Shown here in pieces: positions 26,026-37,730 of a DNA stretch of 64,000 nucleotides (position 1 is its first letter; each line of letters begins with the position of its first letter). The DNA lies in contig JASANC010000145.1 of the NCBI GenBank assembly GCA_030248135.1, forward strand, positions 1 to 64,000. The letters run 5' to 3'. Below the pieces are notes generated by a model, which was not told where the DNA came from, searched no databases, and was given only the letters and a program-made list of their open reading frames with translations. The DNA is from Theristus sp. LFF4_11 (lineage: Eukaryota; Nematoda; Chromadorea; Monhysterida; Xyalidae). Both the position numbers and the translations under genes were made by a program.

Positions 26026-27827
26026 TCAACTGACTGGACTCGGCCGTCCAGACGCCCGTCTGAACTGCGACAGGCGCATTTCTTGTTCATAGAAATGTTT
26101 AAAGTTTGCAACAATGATCGGCACTGGCATGGCGATCGTGAGCACGCCAAACAAGGCGCACATGGCGCCGACCAGTTTGCCGACCACGCCCACTGGCACC
26201 ATATCACCATAGCCAACGCTGGTTATTGTCACCAGTGTGTACCTGCAAATGTGATTTTTTTGAAAAGTTCTTGTAAAAACGAACTGCTGTAGAACAATGG
26301 AAAGTGACATGTGCCACAATGTACAGCCACTAACCAAAACGTAGCCGGTATGGACGAGAATTTATAAACGCCATTCTCGTCGGCCTTGTCCGACTCGACG
26401 AAGTACATGCCGGACGAGAAGAGCACGAGCGCGATCATCAGGAAGAATATCAGCAGCGCAAACTCCTGCGCGCTCGCCGCGAACGTTTTGCCGAGAATCT
26501 GCAGGCCGACCGAGTGTCGACTGAGTTTGAAGATGCGAAACACGCGCACCAGCCGCAGCACGCGCAGTACGGCGAACTTTGCGCCGCCGCTGGTTCGGCC
26601 AATCAGCAGATTGACGTAGAACGGCACGATCGAGACGACGTCGATCAGGTTGAGGAAGTTCTTCATGAACAGCCGTTTGTTCGGACTCGACGCGAATCGC
26701 AGCGTCAACTCGAGCGTGAACCACGCGATACAGAACGTCTCGACGATGTAGAACGGATTGCGAAAGGTTTCTTTGTTGTTTGTGTCGAGGTCGAGCCACT
26801 CGTACAACGGGCGTATTGTGTCGAGGCAGAAGTTCGTGATCGACAGAACGATGACAAACACTGAGAACATGGCGATCGCGCGGGCGTACGGCGACGAGTC
26901 GGCGTGCTCCATCAGTTGCCAGATGCGGCGTTGCCATTTGCACGCGGGCAACGTTCGATCCGGCGGCTTTGTGTAGCCCTCGACCGCCCAAAACTGCGCC
27001 ACGATTTCCGGACCAAAATCGAAGAATTCCAGTTCGTCAACGAAATGCTCGATTGGCACACGAGGCGGACGAATGACACGACCGCCCGACTGATAGATGT
27101 ATAGGATGGCCTGCGATGGTCGAATGATTGGCACACAAGAATAAATCGCATGCATGACGACTTCTGTTTTGGCACCTGTAAAGACTGACCTCAAATATCT
27201 GTCGCTTCCTATCCAGAAAGTACTCGGCGTCCGTGGCCACCCAGTATCGCGCGCAACGTTGCCGATCGCCCAGTAAACTGTGCGGAAACCGTTGCAATGT
27301 GCTGCGGTACGTTTGGAAACGCTCGCCGCTAACGTTGAATGTCACGATTTCGTCCGTTAAAGGAGTGGGCGGTGTCTCGATTTGTTGGCCAAGTCCGCTC
27401 ATGCACATTGTGGCCGTGTCCTCGACTCCAATGGCCCGCGATAGGAATGGCTGCTCTTGTTGTTGAATGGAACGACTGGAAAGGTTATGACGTAATTTTT
27501 GAATTTATAAAAAATCTATTGAATCCGGTGGCAACGAATTGGGATTTACCAGACATGTAGCAAAAGGATCTGGCCTTACATGGACTGCTGCGACATGGAG
27601 GGAGGACAGCGATTTTGAGTGTTCTTTTGGTTAGTGGCGTACACATGCAACATTGATGAACATTCATGAATGCTTGCGTGCGACGTTGACAGCGGCTGTG
27701 CTGTGCCATGCCAGCTGTTGGCACGCGAGTCACGACCGTTGTCAGGGTGGGCGTGTCGACGACGCGTTGACGAACTCTGGCTAGACATCACCACCACACT
27801 GGCGTACTTGCGAAAAAATGTGAACAT
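26026..27827 (-). CDS. Shaker-type voltage-gated potassium channel
   Basis: Pore-forming alpha subunit of a Kv channel, 508 residues in four exons: 27827-27580, 27475-27190, 27110-26335, 26242-26026. The T1 tetramerisation domain starts near residue 125 ([10 protein letters not shown], later [11 protein letters not shown]) and lacks the zinc-binding His/Cys cluster of Kv2-Kv4, which favours Kv1. S1 is about 255-275, S2 299-319, S3 329-348. S4 (357-377) has regularly spaced charges in [18 protein letters not shown]. The pore reads [16 protein letters not shown] (436-451), and S6 has the Kv hinge PVPIIV. The C-terminal tail is short. FWYT and GDMVP resemble Shal/Kv4, whereas S4-S5 resembles Kv1. 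The filter has Ser where Shaker-type channels usually have Thr (TTVGYGD). The start is the first ATG after an in-frame break; a second Met lies 13 residues later. The gene is tail-to-tail with the LDLa/EGF gene, 143 bp apart. Confidence 0.95.
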
Positions 27828-30113
27828 GCTTGCCTTTAACACGCGCGCACGGCTGGTGTTGTTATGGCTGTGAATTTATTGTTGAATTGTACGTTGACTG
27901 AGTAATTAAGAATAACAGATTACATTTTTTCGACGATGTGTGTGGTCTTCATAAAAAAGTGACTCAACGTGAGAGCACAGCACAAACAATAACGTCTGAT
28001 TTTTTTGGAAAAGACAGCTCCACTGCATACTTTTGGACATAAAGATGGCACAGCATATGGCATCGTTGTAATGAACACGGCAAAGATTTTGCGCCTGCCT
28101 CAAAGTTGTCAAAAATCTGGAGCACATTTTTGCGGTCACAACCTTTTGAGAGTGAAGCTATTATTATTTTGAGCACGCACTCATCTTGCTGTTGAAATGA
28201 AATGTGCCGTACCTTTCTTCAGTTGAAATGTGGATGAAGTCGCATCAAGGCCATCCAGAAACATTGCAAACCAAAAGAACGAAGAAAACGAGAAAAGCAA
28301 TGCGTCTTGGCACTCTTTGGCTAATGGGCGCTCTACTTTTTATGACCGTTACTGACACCAGTAATAGTGCAGTGTTGTTGCTAAAGTGCACTGCTGACAT
28401 GTTGGCACGCTAAAAAGCAAAAACACAACCGCTTCTTCTGGTGTCAGTTGTTGCTGCGGCATTTTCCTCTCCTCTTGTACTATTCATTATCTTCAATGGC
28501 AGAAAAAAATGTGTTGAATTATCCTTTGCATTTAAATTCATGGATCCAAAGTGAACTGGAAAATCGCTGGGAAGCAAGCGAGTTTTTTTTGATGAAACAT
28601 AAAATGTCTGAATTCAGCGGATAGAAACTGTGCATCTGCATACCTTCATTTTGCACATGTAGATTGGTTTTGTTAGCCAAAAAAGAAAACTAAAATTATG
28701 CTACTTTCGTTTTAGTAATCTAGCAAAGGATCAGACTAGTGATGCAAACGTGTACCGGCACGGCTTAGCATGCACGAGTCAAAAGCTGAAAACGAACAGG
28801 AGGCTCACTGAAGCTTCCCGGCTTCCATTACGTTGATGGAAGCAACAATAATGTGGTCAGCTTCATGTGGCTCATCAGTTTGTTTGCGGGTGGAGAATGC
28901 CTAATCATATTCAAACCCAATTTCAAGAGCCGCATTCATTAATTCCGAAGGCTTTTAGGTGTTATTAAAATGTTTCGAAAAAGGTCGGTCGGTGTCTGGT
29001 TTTAAAAATCATATGCCATCGATGTGGACTCGGTTGTTTTTTAACTTCCACTAAACACCACCATAAAAACAAAATCGGAACCTGCGGATCATCGTCCATG
29101 CCGATCGGCCTTCTGTACTCGGCAGCACAGTCGAAATCCAGAACATTTTGCTCGGTGGTTGTTATTTCAGGAAACTTTGTGAGTGTGGCAACAAAGTGTC
29201 TTTGCAGTTGTTTTCAGTATCTTATTTTGCTCCAAAACATTGACGTCGACATATGAAATTGGATACCACAGGAATTTCGCACTCAGAGAATTCGGTGGTT
29301 CATTACGTTGGAACACTGGCGGAATGAAAACAGATAAAAAATTAAAATTCACACAAACGCGGCCGTTCTGAGTGTTGTAAAATGCCACTTGCTTCTTTCA
29401 AATGTAAAATGGCTTCACCGGTTTAGCCGCGTTAAGTGACACAAGAGCAACCTAAGATACATTCAGTGGCACAAAAGTCAACGCTGTAAAAAGTGTTTTC
29501 GCTTCAAACTACCGATACAATGCGCATTTTCTCAGATCCATATAATGCTGGCTTCGTTGTTTTCTAGCAGCTTCATCGACTTAGCTGGTCATCTTTCTTC
29601 TAGCATTGTCACTGTTGTGCAATAGCTGCATGTGCGTTTAAGAGCTGAGTAATTTTTTTACCACATTCATGAACTTCGTTTGACGGTTCATATCGCTATC
29701 AGAAAAAAGTTGCGGCATTTCACAAACGTGAGACGTGTCTGAATGAACGATTTTTTTGTTGCGTTTTTTCCTCATTGTTTTCTTTCCTTTTTTTGTTGTT
29801 TGTGCATCTTATTCGTTTTTTTATCTTGTTCGTTTTGTTGCGTACATGCAGCATCAAAACGAGTCAGCCAACTGCATAGAATCGTGCATAACGCTTGCTG
29901 TTGGTAAAAGCAAAACAAACACTAACAAACACGAGACCAGTAACCCTTTCACAAACATGAGAGCAGCATATCACCGGAATAGACCAAAAATGTGGCGTGG
30001 AAATAACAAAGGAAGTTAGAAAAAAACAGTGAAATTTTAACAGGTTTTGTGAAATTTTAACAGTTAATGAGTTTTTATCGAGATTTAAAAAATCACTGCA
30101 AAAAGTAATGTAT
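27828..30113. other. intergenic between Kv and SLC22-type genes
   Basis: No supportable gene. A short frame near 28300-28413 (+) begins with a signal-peptide-like run (LGTLWLMGALLFMTV) but ends within about 37 codons and has no clear partner exon. Near 30018-30060 the 15-mer GTGAAATTTTAACAG occurs twice in tandem. The degenerate exon copy at 29760-29905 is listed separately. Confidence 0.45.
29760..29905 (-). pseudogene. decayed duplicate of the SLC22-type last exon
   Basis: On the minus strand this segment reads HDSMQLADSF, then a stop, then CCM. The intact last exon of the neighbouring transporter reads YDSMPAAESFWCC at the same place. The T-rich flank (complement of the QNEQNEEE-type tail) is also shared. 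The duplicate lies about 210 bp beyond the real stop codon and carries an in-frame TGA, so it is a broken tail duplication rather than an alternative exon. The call rests on about 45 well-matched bases plus a weaker flank. Confidence 0.6.
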
Positions 30114-33100
30114 CTACGGTTTTTCCCTTTCGTCTTTGTGTTCTTTCCTCTCATCTTGTTTGGTTTCTTCCTCTTCATTTTGTTCGTTTTGCTGCTGACT
30201 TCGAATGCAGCACCAAAACGACTCAGCAGCCGGCATCGAGTCGTACAACGGTTGATTTTGGGTCTCAGGCAGCCATGCCCAAACAAGCACAACGTTGATC
30301 AGTAATGCCAAAACAAAAACGAAGAATACTTGTGGAAACGTGTTTCCCTGGAAATTAAAGAAATTTCGCAATAAACAGAAAAGTATATTTGCTTATCAAG
30401 CACATTTAGAGTAAAGTGCGCACCAAATTTGCAAGAAAACTGGCCAAAATGGTGCCGATTCTAGCGATTGTGCTGCCGGCACCAGCTCCTTGTGATCTGC
30501 AGCAGTATTGATTTCAAAAAATAGTAATTTAATTTTTAAATTCAAATGAAATAATGATGAAATCACACAGCCAACCGAATAGAGGTCGGATAGAGTTCAA
30601 CCGAGTACAAGTACACGGTGACCCAAAGTGGCGCGAACCAGGCAACAAGCAGCTGCACGAGAACGCCGCAGGCAGTTCGAATATGCTGTGGTGCGGTCGA
30701 TCGCAGCATCAGGAGCACACAGAACGGCACCAGGAACAGCATGCTGCCGACCAGGCCACCGCGTTGCAGTGCTCGACGACCGACCCTTGCAATTTGAGAC
30801 ACAATGTAACAGGATCATATCGATGATATCGAAATCCAATGGAAATTTGCTGAAAATGCAACTCATTACTTTCTGCTCAATGGAATACACGCTACATAGC
30901 CCAGCAATTGCGATAACGCCGTAAAGAAATACGTCAACACGCGCGGTGTCGGTAGGTATTTTATGTAAAAGAATACGCCATAGGAGACCAATGCCACGGT
31001 GAACCTGTGGAAGACAACAGTCGTTGGTTTATAAAATTTTATTTGATCTTAAGCCAGTATCCGATAAATCCTATCTATGATCCAATAAATTTCATTTCAT
31101 CCCCTATAAACCGGAGGCAAACCACTACTCAGTAGAATGGACAAAATTTCATTTTTTTAAAGATTAACTGGACTGCTAAAAATTTTTTAAAATCAATCAA
31201 GTAATAAACGTCTTCAACTACTTACTCTCCAAAACAACCAACATAAAACATTTATTTCTCACATTTTGTATGTACAGTGAGCAATCCCTTTCATACACCA
31301 ATCCCGCTATCCTTGTGCCCTCAAACGTCCTCAAAACTCAAATGAAACTCAAGAAAGACTTCAAGTAGTGAGAGAGTGACGATTTGCTGAACTGTAGAAC
31401 AACAGAGATTACAACATTTTTCAGATTGTACAAATTCGTACAATACAGTTTTCTAGAACTAGCACTAGGAGCTAGGACTGGTGGATCGGCGACATCAATT
31501 CTTCAACTCAAGTAAAAAAGGCTGACCAGCTGAACAACAGCGCTAGTGTGTGCTTCGTCATGGTCTTCGTTCTACAAAGTAACAAGAATTTGCTGGTCTT
31601 CAGTTTTTGGTTGTGTTGCTTGGCACGTTTGACTGCGTCCGCCATCGCTTTGTAGTCGATGTCCGACGGCACCGGCCGTCCGTTGCGAATGGCGATGCGC
31701 TCGATCAAGCGTTCCGTTTTCTCTGGCCGCCCGCGCGTCAGCAGCCAGCGTGGCGATTCGCGGACGAAACTCAAAGTTGACGAAAATTTACGCTTTTGCA
31801 TTTTTTGGAGGAATTTTTTTTCTAAACGGTTCAAAATACTTTATTGACATCAGAGAGCAGTGGAGGAAAGTTGGAAAATAGTTCAAAATATTTCGCTAAC
31901 ATCATGAATAGAAACAGCGGTAGGAAGCCGACACAGTTTATTATCAAAAGAAGCGTGTCGAATCGTGGCAACGCCCAGACAATGAGTGGTAGTATGAAAG
32001 CAGCAATGTTGAAACCGTCTGCAAAAAAGTGATTGGAGGTTTTGTCATGATTTGTTGTTTTGCTTGGTGCTTTTGTTGAATTTTGTTTTTTTTAGTGCAA
32101 TGCATCAGTTTCTTGTGAATGTATCGCCCACATGATGAAAAAAATTCAATTTCCGTTTTTCGTTTTAATTCCATTTCTGTTTCAAAAGTTTTTCTCGAAG
32201 TCTAAAATGGGTACCTGACTCCATTTCTGAACACAATACAAGACTCACCGTAGAAACTTGCGCTCAGAAATGACCAGATATACTCATTTTGAATTTCTAC
32301 AAAAATTTCGGAAATGAGAACCACGGATAAAGGATGGGCAATTGTTTCAACGTGTACTTATAACGTAGACGAGCATGCGATACGTTGAACCAATGACGAC
32401 TTCCTGCAGCAGGATGAACTCGGAAATATAAAATCCAATTACTCCAGCGCCACTGAGGAAGCTAAAAAAATTGGTCAAGCTCTATTCGTGAAGTTTCTTT
32501 ACGTCCGCGCTGAGGAAATCGCAGAAAATGTTGCAGAAAGTTTTTAATCCGTGTACCTATCAAAAGTTCCCACATTACATTTGCATGTTCCCTGCGAGTC
32601 CGTGCTCCATCAGAAAAACAAGAAAAGTTCAGTAAAACTAACTACGAAGCGCTCAGCGCATATGGATGTTTAACGAACGCAGCCATTATTCCGGCTTCCA
32701 ATGTAAGCAAGTAGCACGTGAACATCGACTGAAAAATATATGAATCAATCAATGGTTTTCATGACGACGAGCGTTTTTAAGCAGATCAACCAGCTGACCC
32801 ATCTGCGTCCGATGTAAGCGGTCAGCAAACTGAACACCATTGCACCGAGCAAATAACCCATTGTAAAGGACGCATCGAAAAACAACACCAAAATTGGGCG
32901 TGTGCAGAGTTCGGCGGAGAACTGCAGATCGTAAATTATTAGTGCAGTATTCTTGCAAAATGCATGTAGCTCGATCCCACGATTTGTTGATTACATTTGT
33001 GAAACACTCTCATTACTGTAGATGGCGGCATGTAGCCATATGGTCTATTATTACTAAGTACAATGTTGCCACAGGTTCACACCTTAATGTATCTGGATAG

Positions 33101-34151
33101 GTAAAATTACGAATAACTAAATGTGACCAACAATAGCTGTGTATTAAGCATAATGGTTTAGTGTCTTAGAAGTCGGTTGTCTCATAATTTTGTTGGATTC
33201 CCCCTCCCTAACTTTTTACTTTTAAGTGGGGGAGGACATGGTAAGCAGGCTCTCGCCATGGGAAGAACGGGGGCAAAAGTAGCAGTACGGAGTTGGCTAC
33301 GGAATATCATTTTTGTTCTTAACGAAATATCGGAAACGATGAGAGACCTTGACAATGTGTGTGACGATTCCTTGATCTTCGTCAACCAAAATACAGCTAG
33401 AGTTGCAGAACGTGGCTAGCTTTGGATCGCTGGCCAGACCACTGGCCAGTCGACAGCGTGGGATGACGCCGCTGAACACCGCGATCAGGTACGTGTTCAG
33501 TGAGATGACCGTTTCCATAACTATGAGATACATAAAACAATAGAAACAACAAAATCACGGATTTTGGGTTTTGTTCTCAAAATTATTTTAGTTCAAAACA
33601 ACGACAGTCTCACAAATGCACGTAATCCAATGTTCGTATTGATAACGGCCGAGTGCACCGATGTGATGCATCACCTGCGATTAATTCATTAGGTTGCTTT
33701 TTTATGTATCTAGATATTATCCTTCTTTTTGGTTTCGACACTCAGTGCGTTTGCACGCAAGGACAGGAAAGCGTTTCATAGATTACGCGGCAATTATTCA
33801 AACTTTCGGCGCCGTCGCATTGAGGGTTTGGATTGTCTAGCTTTTGTTGTGCGGCTTTTCCCAGAGCGTAAATCTGTTATGTCTACAAACAAACTTTCTC
33901 AAACGGTAATACTTCATACTTCCTAGAAAAAAAATACAAATCACTTCTTCCAATTGTTCAACATCGTCGATTTTTTTGTCTGGAGCATCCTTCACTTTAG
34001 CGCTGTCCCTCGATGACAATGGGCCGAGCTGTTGTTGGGTGATGTTGCCTTTTTGGGAGTCTGAGGCATACTTCTCATCAGCGCTGTCCGTTATTGATGT
34101 TGAACCGAGCGGTTGTAGGGTGGGACTGTAGCTCCTTGAAGCAGCTGCCAT
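30114..34151 (-). CDS. SLC22-type (organic ion) major facilitator transporter
   Basis: Twelve-helix plasma-membrane transporter of the SLC22 organic cation/anion group; substrate unknown. Thirteen exons join in phase to 594 residues: 34151-33945, 33674-33614, 33520-33348, 32951-32799, 32728-32675, 32591-32557, 32461-32358, 32018-31916, 31769-31527, 31004-30870, 30785-30576, 30496-30424, 30347-30114. Family marks: N-terminal HHIGALGRYQ, a cysteine-bearing first extracellular loop, GRRW after TM2, FVRESPRWLLTRGRPEK after TM6, GRR after TM8, YSVELYPTSIR after TM10, RSQGAGAGS...RIG in TM11 and LPET near the end. The tail is Gln/Glu-rich (about 30 residues), probably disordered. The 35-bp exon at 32591 and the exon-5 end are the least certain parts. 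An ATG 21 codons upstream is also in frame. It is divergent from the protease gene, with about 1.1 kb between the starts. Confidence 0.92.
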
Positions 34152-35225
34152 GTGCGGATAGAAGCAGCAGCCGGTTGCCGGCTTTTTCAAAGAAAATATG
34201 ACGATGATGATCAAAATTTGATTGTAAAACTTGGTTTTGTTAGAGATGGTTACTGTTTGTCTGATGGTGTTATAAAATACAATGCAAATGGAAATTTTGG
34301 ATCTGGTTAGATGATTTCTAGCGTTTTATAAAGTTTCAGCGGACATCGTTTCATAATTGTAAATTCGCCTGGCTGGTGAAGACGATTGTGCAGCTGATTG
34401 CTGTGTGTTTTGTACTTGTGTGTAGACGTTTGCCAGTTGTCTGCTTTTGTTCAAGCTCAACGTGCGCTGCTTGTTTGGAAAGAACCAAAGAATTACCAAT
34501 AAATCTGGTACGACAAATTCTGATAAAAAAGATTTTAAAAAGGATTTCATCGCAGTTCATAAAAAGTGGTTTATCACAACGCCAGACTGTCATTTAATTT
34601 TTTTTTACCAAACATCTTCCTTTTGTATAATTGTGCGTGGTTGCAAGTCACACGATAAATCTTTGGTGACTGCGTTAAATTTTTAATGTTGTTGAACATT
34701 TTAAAAAAAGTTCGTGAAAAATAAGAAAGTGACAGTGACAACTGTAAACGCTGTGTCATTGAACAGCGTGCAAAAAAAGCGTAACATTGATGGCAAAGCG
34801 TGTTCCATCAGTTGTTTTCTGAAATTAACTGCAAATTGTTTTTATCCTTCTAACATTAGTTTGATGAGTGATAGTTATTTTGTGAAGAAAACGCAGAAAT
34901 AAATCAGTTACGGGCCACATGAAGGTATAGTTTGTTTGTTCAAAGCTGTCACTTTTTTCGCAGGACAGAGCTTGCGAAAGAAGAAATAATGAGGTCTGAG
35001 TTCTAAGATATTTGGCACAAATGGAAAGTTTGATTTCAACCAAATCCCATAAAATGGTTTCAAATGTAATTCAAGGTTCACGTGCTCTGTATTCTGGGAA
35101 AAACGTAACAAGTTGTAAACGAACCAACTTTAATTTCAAATGTGTTGTTCGAAGTCTTGTTGTGTATGGGTTAGAATTGTTGCTTGTTCATTTTAATATT
35201 CTAATAAATTGACATTTTCAGCAGC
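34152..35225. other. divergent promoter region between transporter and protease
   Basis: The 1.07-kb gap separates two genes that point away from each other, so it should hold both promoters. It is AT-rich with no supportable exon. I see no clear TATA or initiator pair that I would mark. Confidence 0.45.
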
Positions 35226-36911
35226 ATGATGTGCAGCATAAGTTTACATGCATTTGTGCAGTTGACACTACTATTTTCTCGGTTATTAACGCCAAGAGCT
35301 GCAAACGCATTGATTTCACTTTATAATCAAACACGTCAAGAACGATACTTAAAGTTTACGGAGAATTGTGGCCGCATCCGCACTGAGAATAGGAAGCCGC
35401 TCATCTGGAATGGCAAAGAAATTGATCCGGGAAGGTGTGACGACGTTTTCAATTTCTTTTGGCTTTAGTGACTTCAATTTAATGAAACAACAGTTATCCG
35501 TGGTTGGCGCACGTTCGTCTACGCGATGGAGCGAGTCACGTGATCTGTGGTGCAACGGTGATCGCACCTAACCTGCTCGCAACTGCAGCGCACTGTCTCT
35601 ACACCTACGAGTAATATATGTGCACATCTGATACAATATGTCGTTTAGTTCGAATAATGAAGTTTATATCTATCAGACTTTTTGGTAATCATTGGGTGAA
35701 CTAACTGTTACTGTCTGCACTTGTGAGCAGCGGACAACGGCGAGCTGTTCACGAATTCTGGGTGTACGTGAACACACACAACATCACGCGCGGTGCGGAC
35801 ACCAACGGGATACGCTTGCCTGTGGCAGCCGTTTACATTCATCCAGGTAATCATTGAATTTGAAAGCGTCTGATAACACTTTGAAATGGCATATTTCAAA
35901 AGACCATCGCTTCAGAATACAAACCGCATGCACATTCGTTCGACATCGCTGTGTTGAAGACGATGCTCAACATGAACACTGTGAGCGCACCGATCTGCCT
36001 GCCGTGTCTCAGTGGACGCACGCTGCCGTTCGACGCGCAGGGCCAGCGGTGCACCACCGTCGGATGGGGAATGACAAAACGTGACGAATGTTTTCCGTGT
36101 CAAACATCAATAATTCGGGTTGTTGTTTTTTATCTTGATTTATCTCCTTCACACAGACGGCTTTTTCGCAAGCACACCCCACGAAACGGAGGTGATCGTA
36201 CAACCGATCGACCACTGCAACAAAGTGGACGTCTGGCACGGCCACGTCGACGGCTCGATGATGTGCGTGTCGTCGAACGAACAGGCAACTGCGTGCACGG
36301 TAAACACAAACACGTTCGATCGTTAAAATTGTCACACTGGCGGCAACTGAGTTACTCTGTGACGAACATACTCTGTAAAGTAAGGTCCGTTAAACCTGGA
36401 GCCTTTTTGCAGAATACAGCGCATGCGAAACTTTGAGTTACAGGGACCAAAATGAATTGGCGATGTTCTTTGAATTCAAATAGCTCATGTGTGGCTACAT
36501 GTACGTATGTTTCTTGCTACGCCGATCGTTTTTTCTTGTAGGTCGAAAAAAAGTTGTAGTAGTTAAAAAAGGTTTAAAGAAACATGCTGCAAGTGTTGCG
36601 TGATGCTACACACAGAAAATGACTGAGTTTACTTGATGAATCACAGTTAACAACAGTTTGCCTGAACGTCTTTGTTCTGAACACTGATACGTTGCCACGA
36701 ACAGGGCGACTCGGGCGGCCCACTGATGTGCTGGCACGACGGCGTCACCGCAGGCAGCACGGAGCGACTGTACCTGAGCGGCATCGTCAGCTGGGGCTCA
36801 CATTTGTGCACACGCCGCTCGGCCGTCTACGTGAACGTCGTGAAACTGAGATTGTGGCTGGCGCAAGTGCTGCGTGACACTGGTCGGTCGGCGACAAACA
36901 AAATTGCATAA
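35226..36911 (+). CDS. secreted trypsin-fold serine protease
   Basis: S1-family serine protease, 318 residues in six exons: 35226-35434, 35494-35610, 35731-35846, 35916-36080, 36157-36299, 36705-36911; all phases agree. An N-terminal signal peptide (about 1-26) precedes a short propeptide. The mature start is probably IWNGKEIDPGSYPWL (residue 60), replacing the usual IVGG. The catalytic triad is intact: His103 in TAAHC, Asp157 in SFDIAVL, Ser253 in GDSGGP. SWG is present before the last disulphide. In chymotrypsin numbering residue 189 is Thr, not Asp, and residue 226 is Ala, so cleavage after Lys/Arg is not expected; a chymotrypsin- or elastase-like preference is inferred. The residue before IWNG is Leu with Pro before it, an unusual activation site. 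It lies at the head of a run of secreted cysteine-rich genes. Confidence 0.93.
36373..36445. repeat. dispersed repeat, copy 1
   Basis: Sequence with CTTTTTGCAGAATAC...GCATGCGAAA(C/A)TTT...TTACAG, lying in the protease intron 5. A second, diverged copy lies at 41491-41567. Only two copies are seen here. Confidence 0.6.
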
Positions 36912-36996
36912 TTTAAATCACTCTCGAGTCACTAGTTCCGAAAAAAAATAAAGAAAAAACGACAGTGTCGTTAGACTTGGATGTTTCTTTGCCTAC

Positions 36997-37529
36997 ATGA
37001 CTTTCAAACAGCCGGATCTGATGACCACAGGTTACCCGCAACTGTGCATAGCGAACGACACTCTCAAGCCGGACCCCTGCAGTGACCTCGTGAACTGTCG
37101 AACGAAACAACCAGTAGACCCGACACATTGTGACGCGAGTGCGTTTCGTGTTGTTTCGATGTCAGAAAACAGTATGCTCGCCATCTGAATGTGATTCGAC
37201 GGAGAAAACGCCTTTCCATCAATGTTTGGCTACACACACTGGCGCTTTTATTTACCCATTTACTTTTTATAGCCCGATTTAGTCAAACAAGAAAGCGAGC
37301 TCCGGTGGTCGGTGCCCACTTGTCTCCTCTACTCGAGGCGAAACACTCGTTGAAAAGCTCCGCAGCCTGTGTGGACGCCTGCTGTGTTCGGCAACAATGT
37401 AATTCGGCATTGTTCTACCACGACACTGGCGAATGCTTCTTGTATGCGCGAAAGCTATGTGCAATTGAATATAGCGTTACGGAGCAGGTTGCTGACGACA
37501 ATGTGGAGTATTTTGCGAAGGATTGTTGA
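36997..37529 (+). CDS. cysteine-rich secreted-type fragment with PAN/MANSC-like module
   Basis: Two open, cysteine-bearing pieces lie just beyond the protease stop. The first (about 36997-37170) has LCIANDTLKPDPC, LVNC and THC; an acceptor sits at 37012 and a GTATGC donor near 37170. The second (about 37270-37529) reads CVDACCVRQQCNSALFY, then CFLYARKLC, and ends at a stop, 37527-37529. The spacing CxDxC...CNS...C resembles PAN/apple or MANSC modules and matches the last exon of the paralogous pair on the other strand. No start codon with a signal peptide is seen and the phases of the two pieces do not obviously agree. This could be a partial or decaying gene, or the 3' end of a longer one. 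Confidence 0.35.
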
Positions 37530-37730
37530 CAAAACATCCGAAAAGCATGCATGGTACACAGTGACTATAATATCACGAGAAGAGGTGTAGCTTATTTTTC
37601 TCAGTTATTTTTGGACGTTATAACAACCAGATTGCTTGAAGTTTAGTATATTAAAAGAAGAAGTTATTGTTTTTTGCCATTCAACTCCGCTGGGTATGTA
37701 TCTCACTACAACTGTTGCACAAAGTTTTCT

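Noticed and set aside
28204..28413. Short frame (+) with a signal-peptide-like stretch
   Set aside because: Only about 37 residues after the best Met, with no downstream exon in phase; cannot be told from chance.
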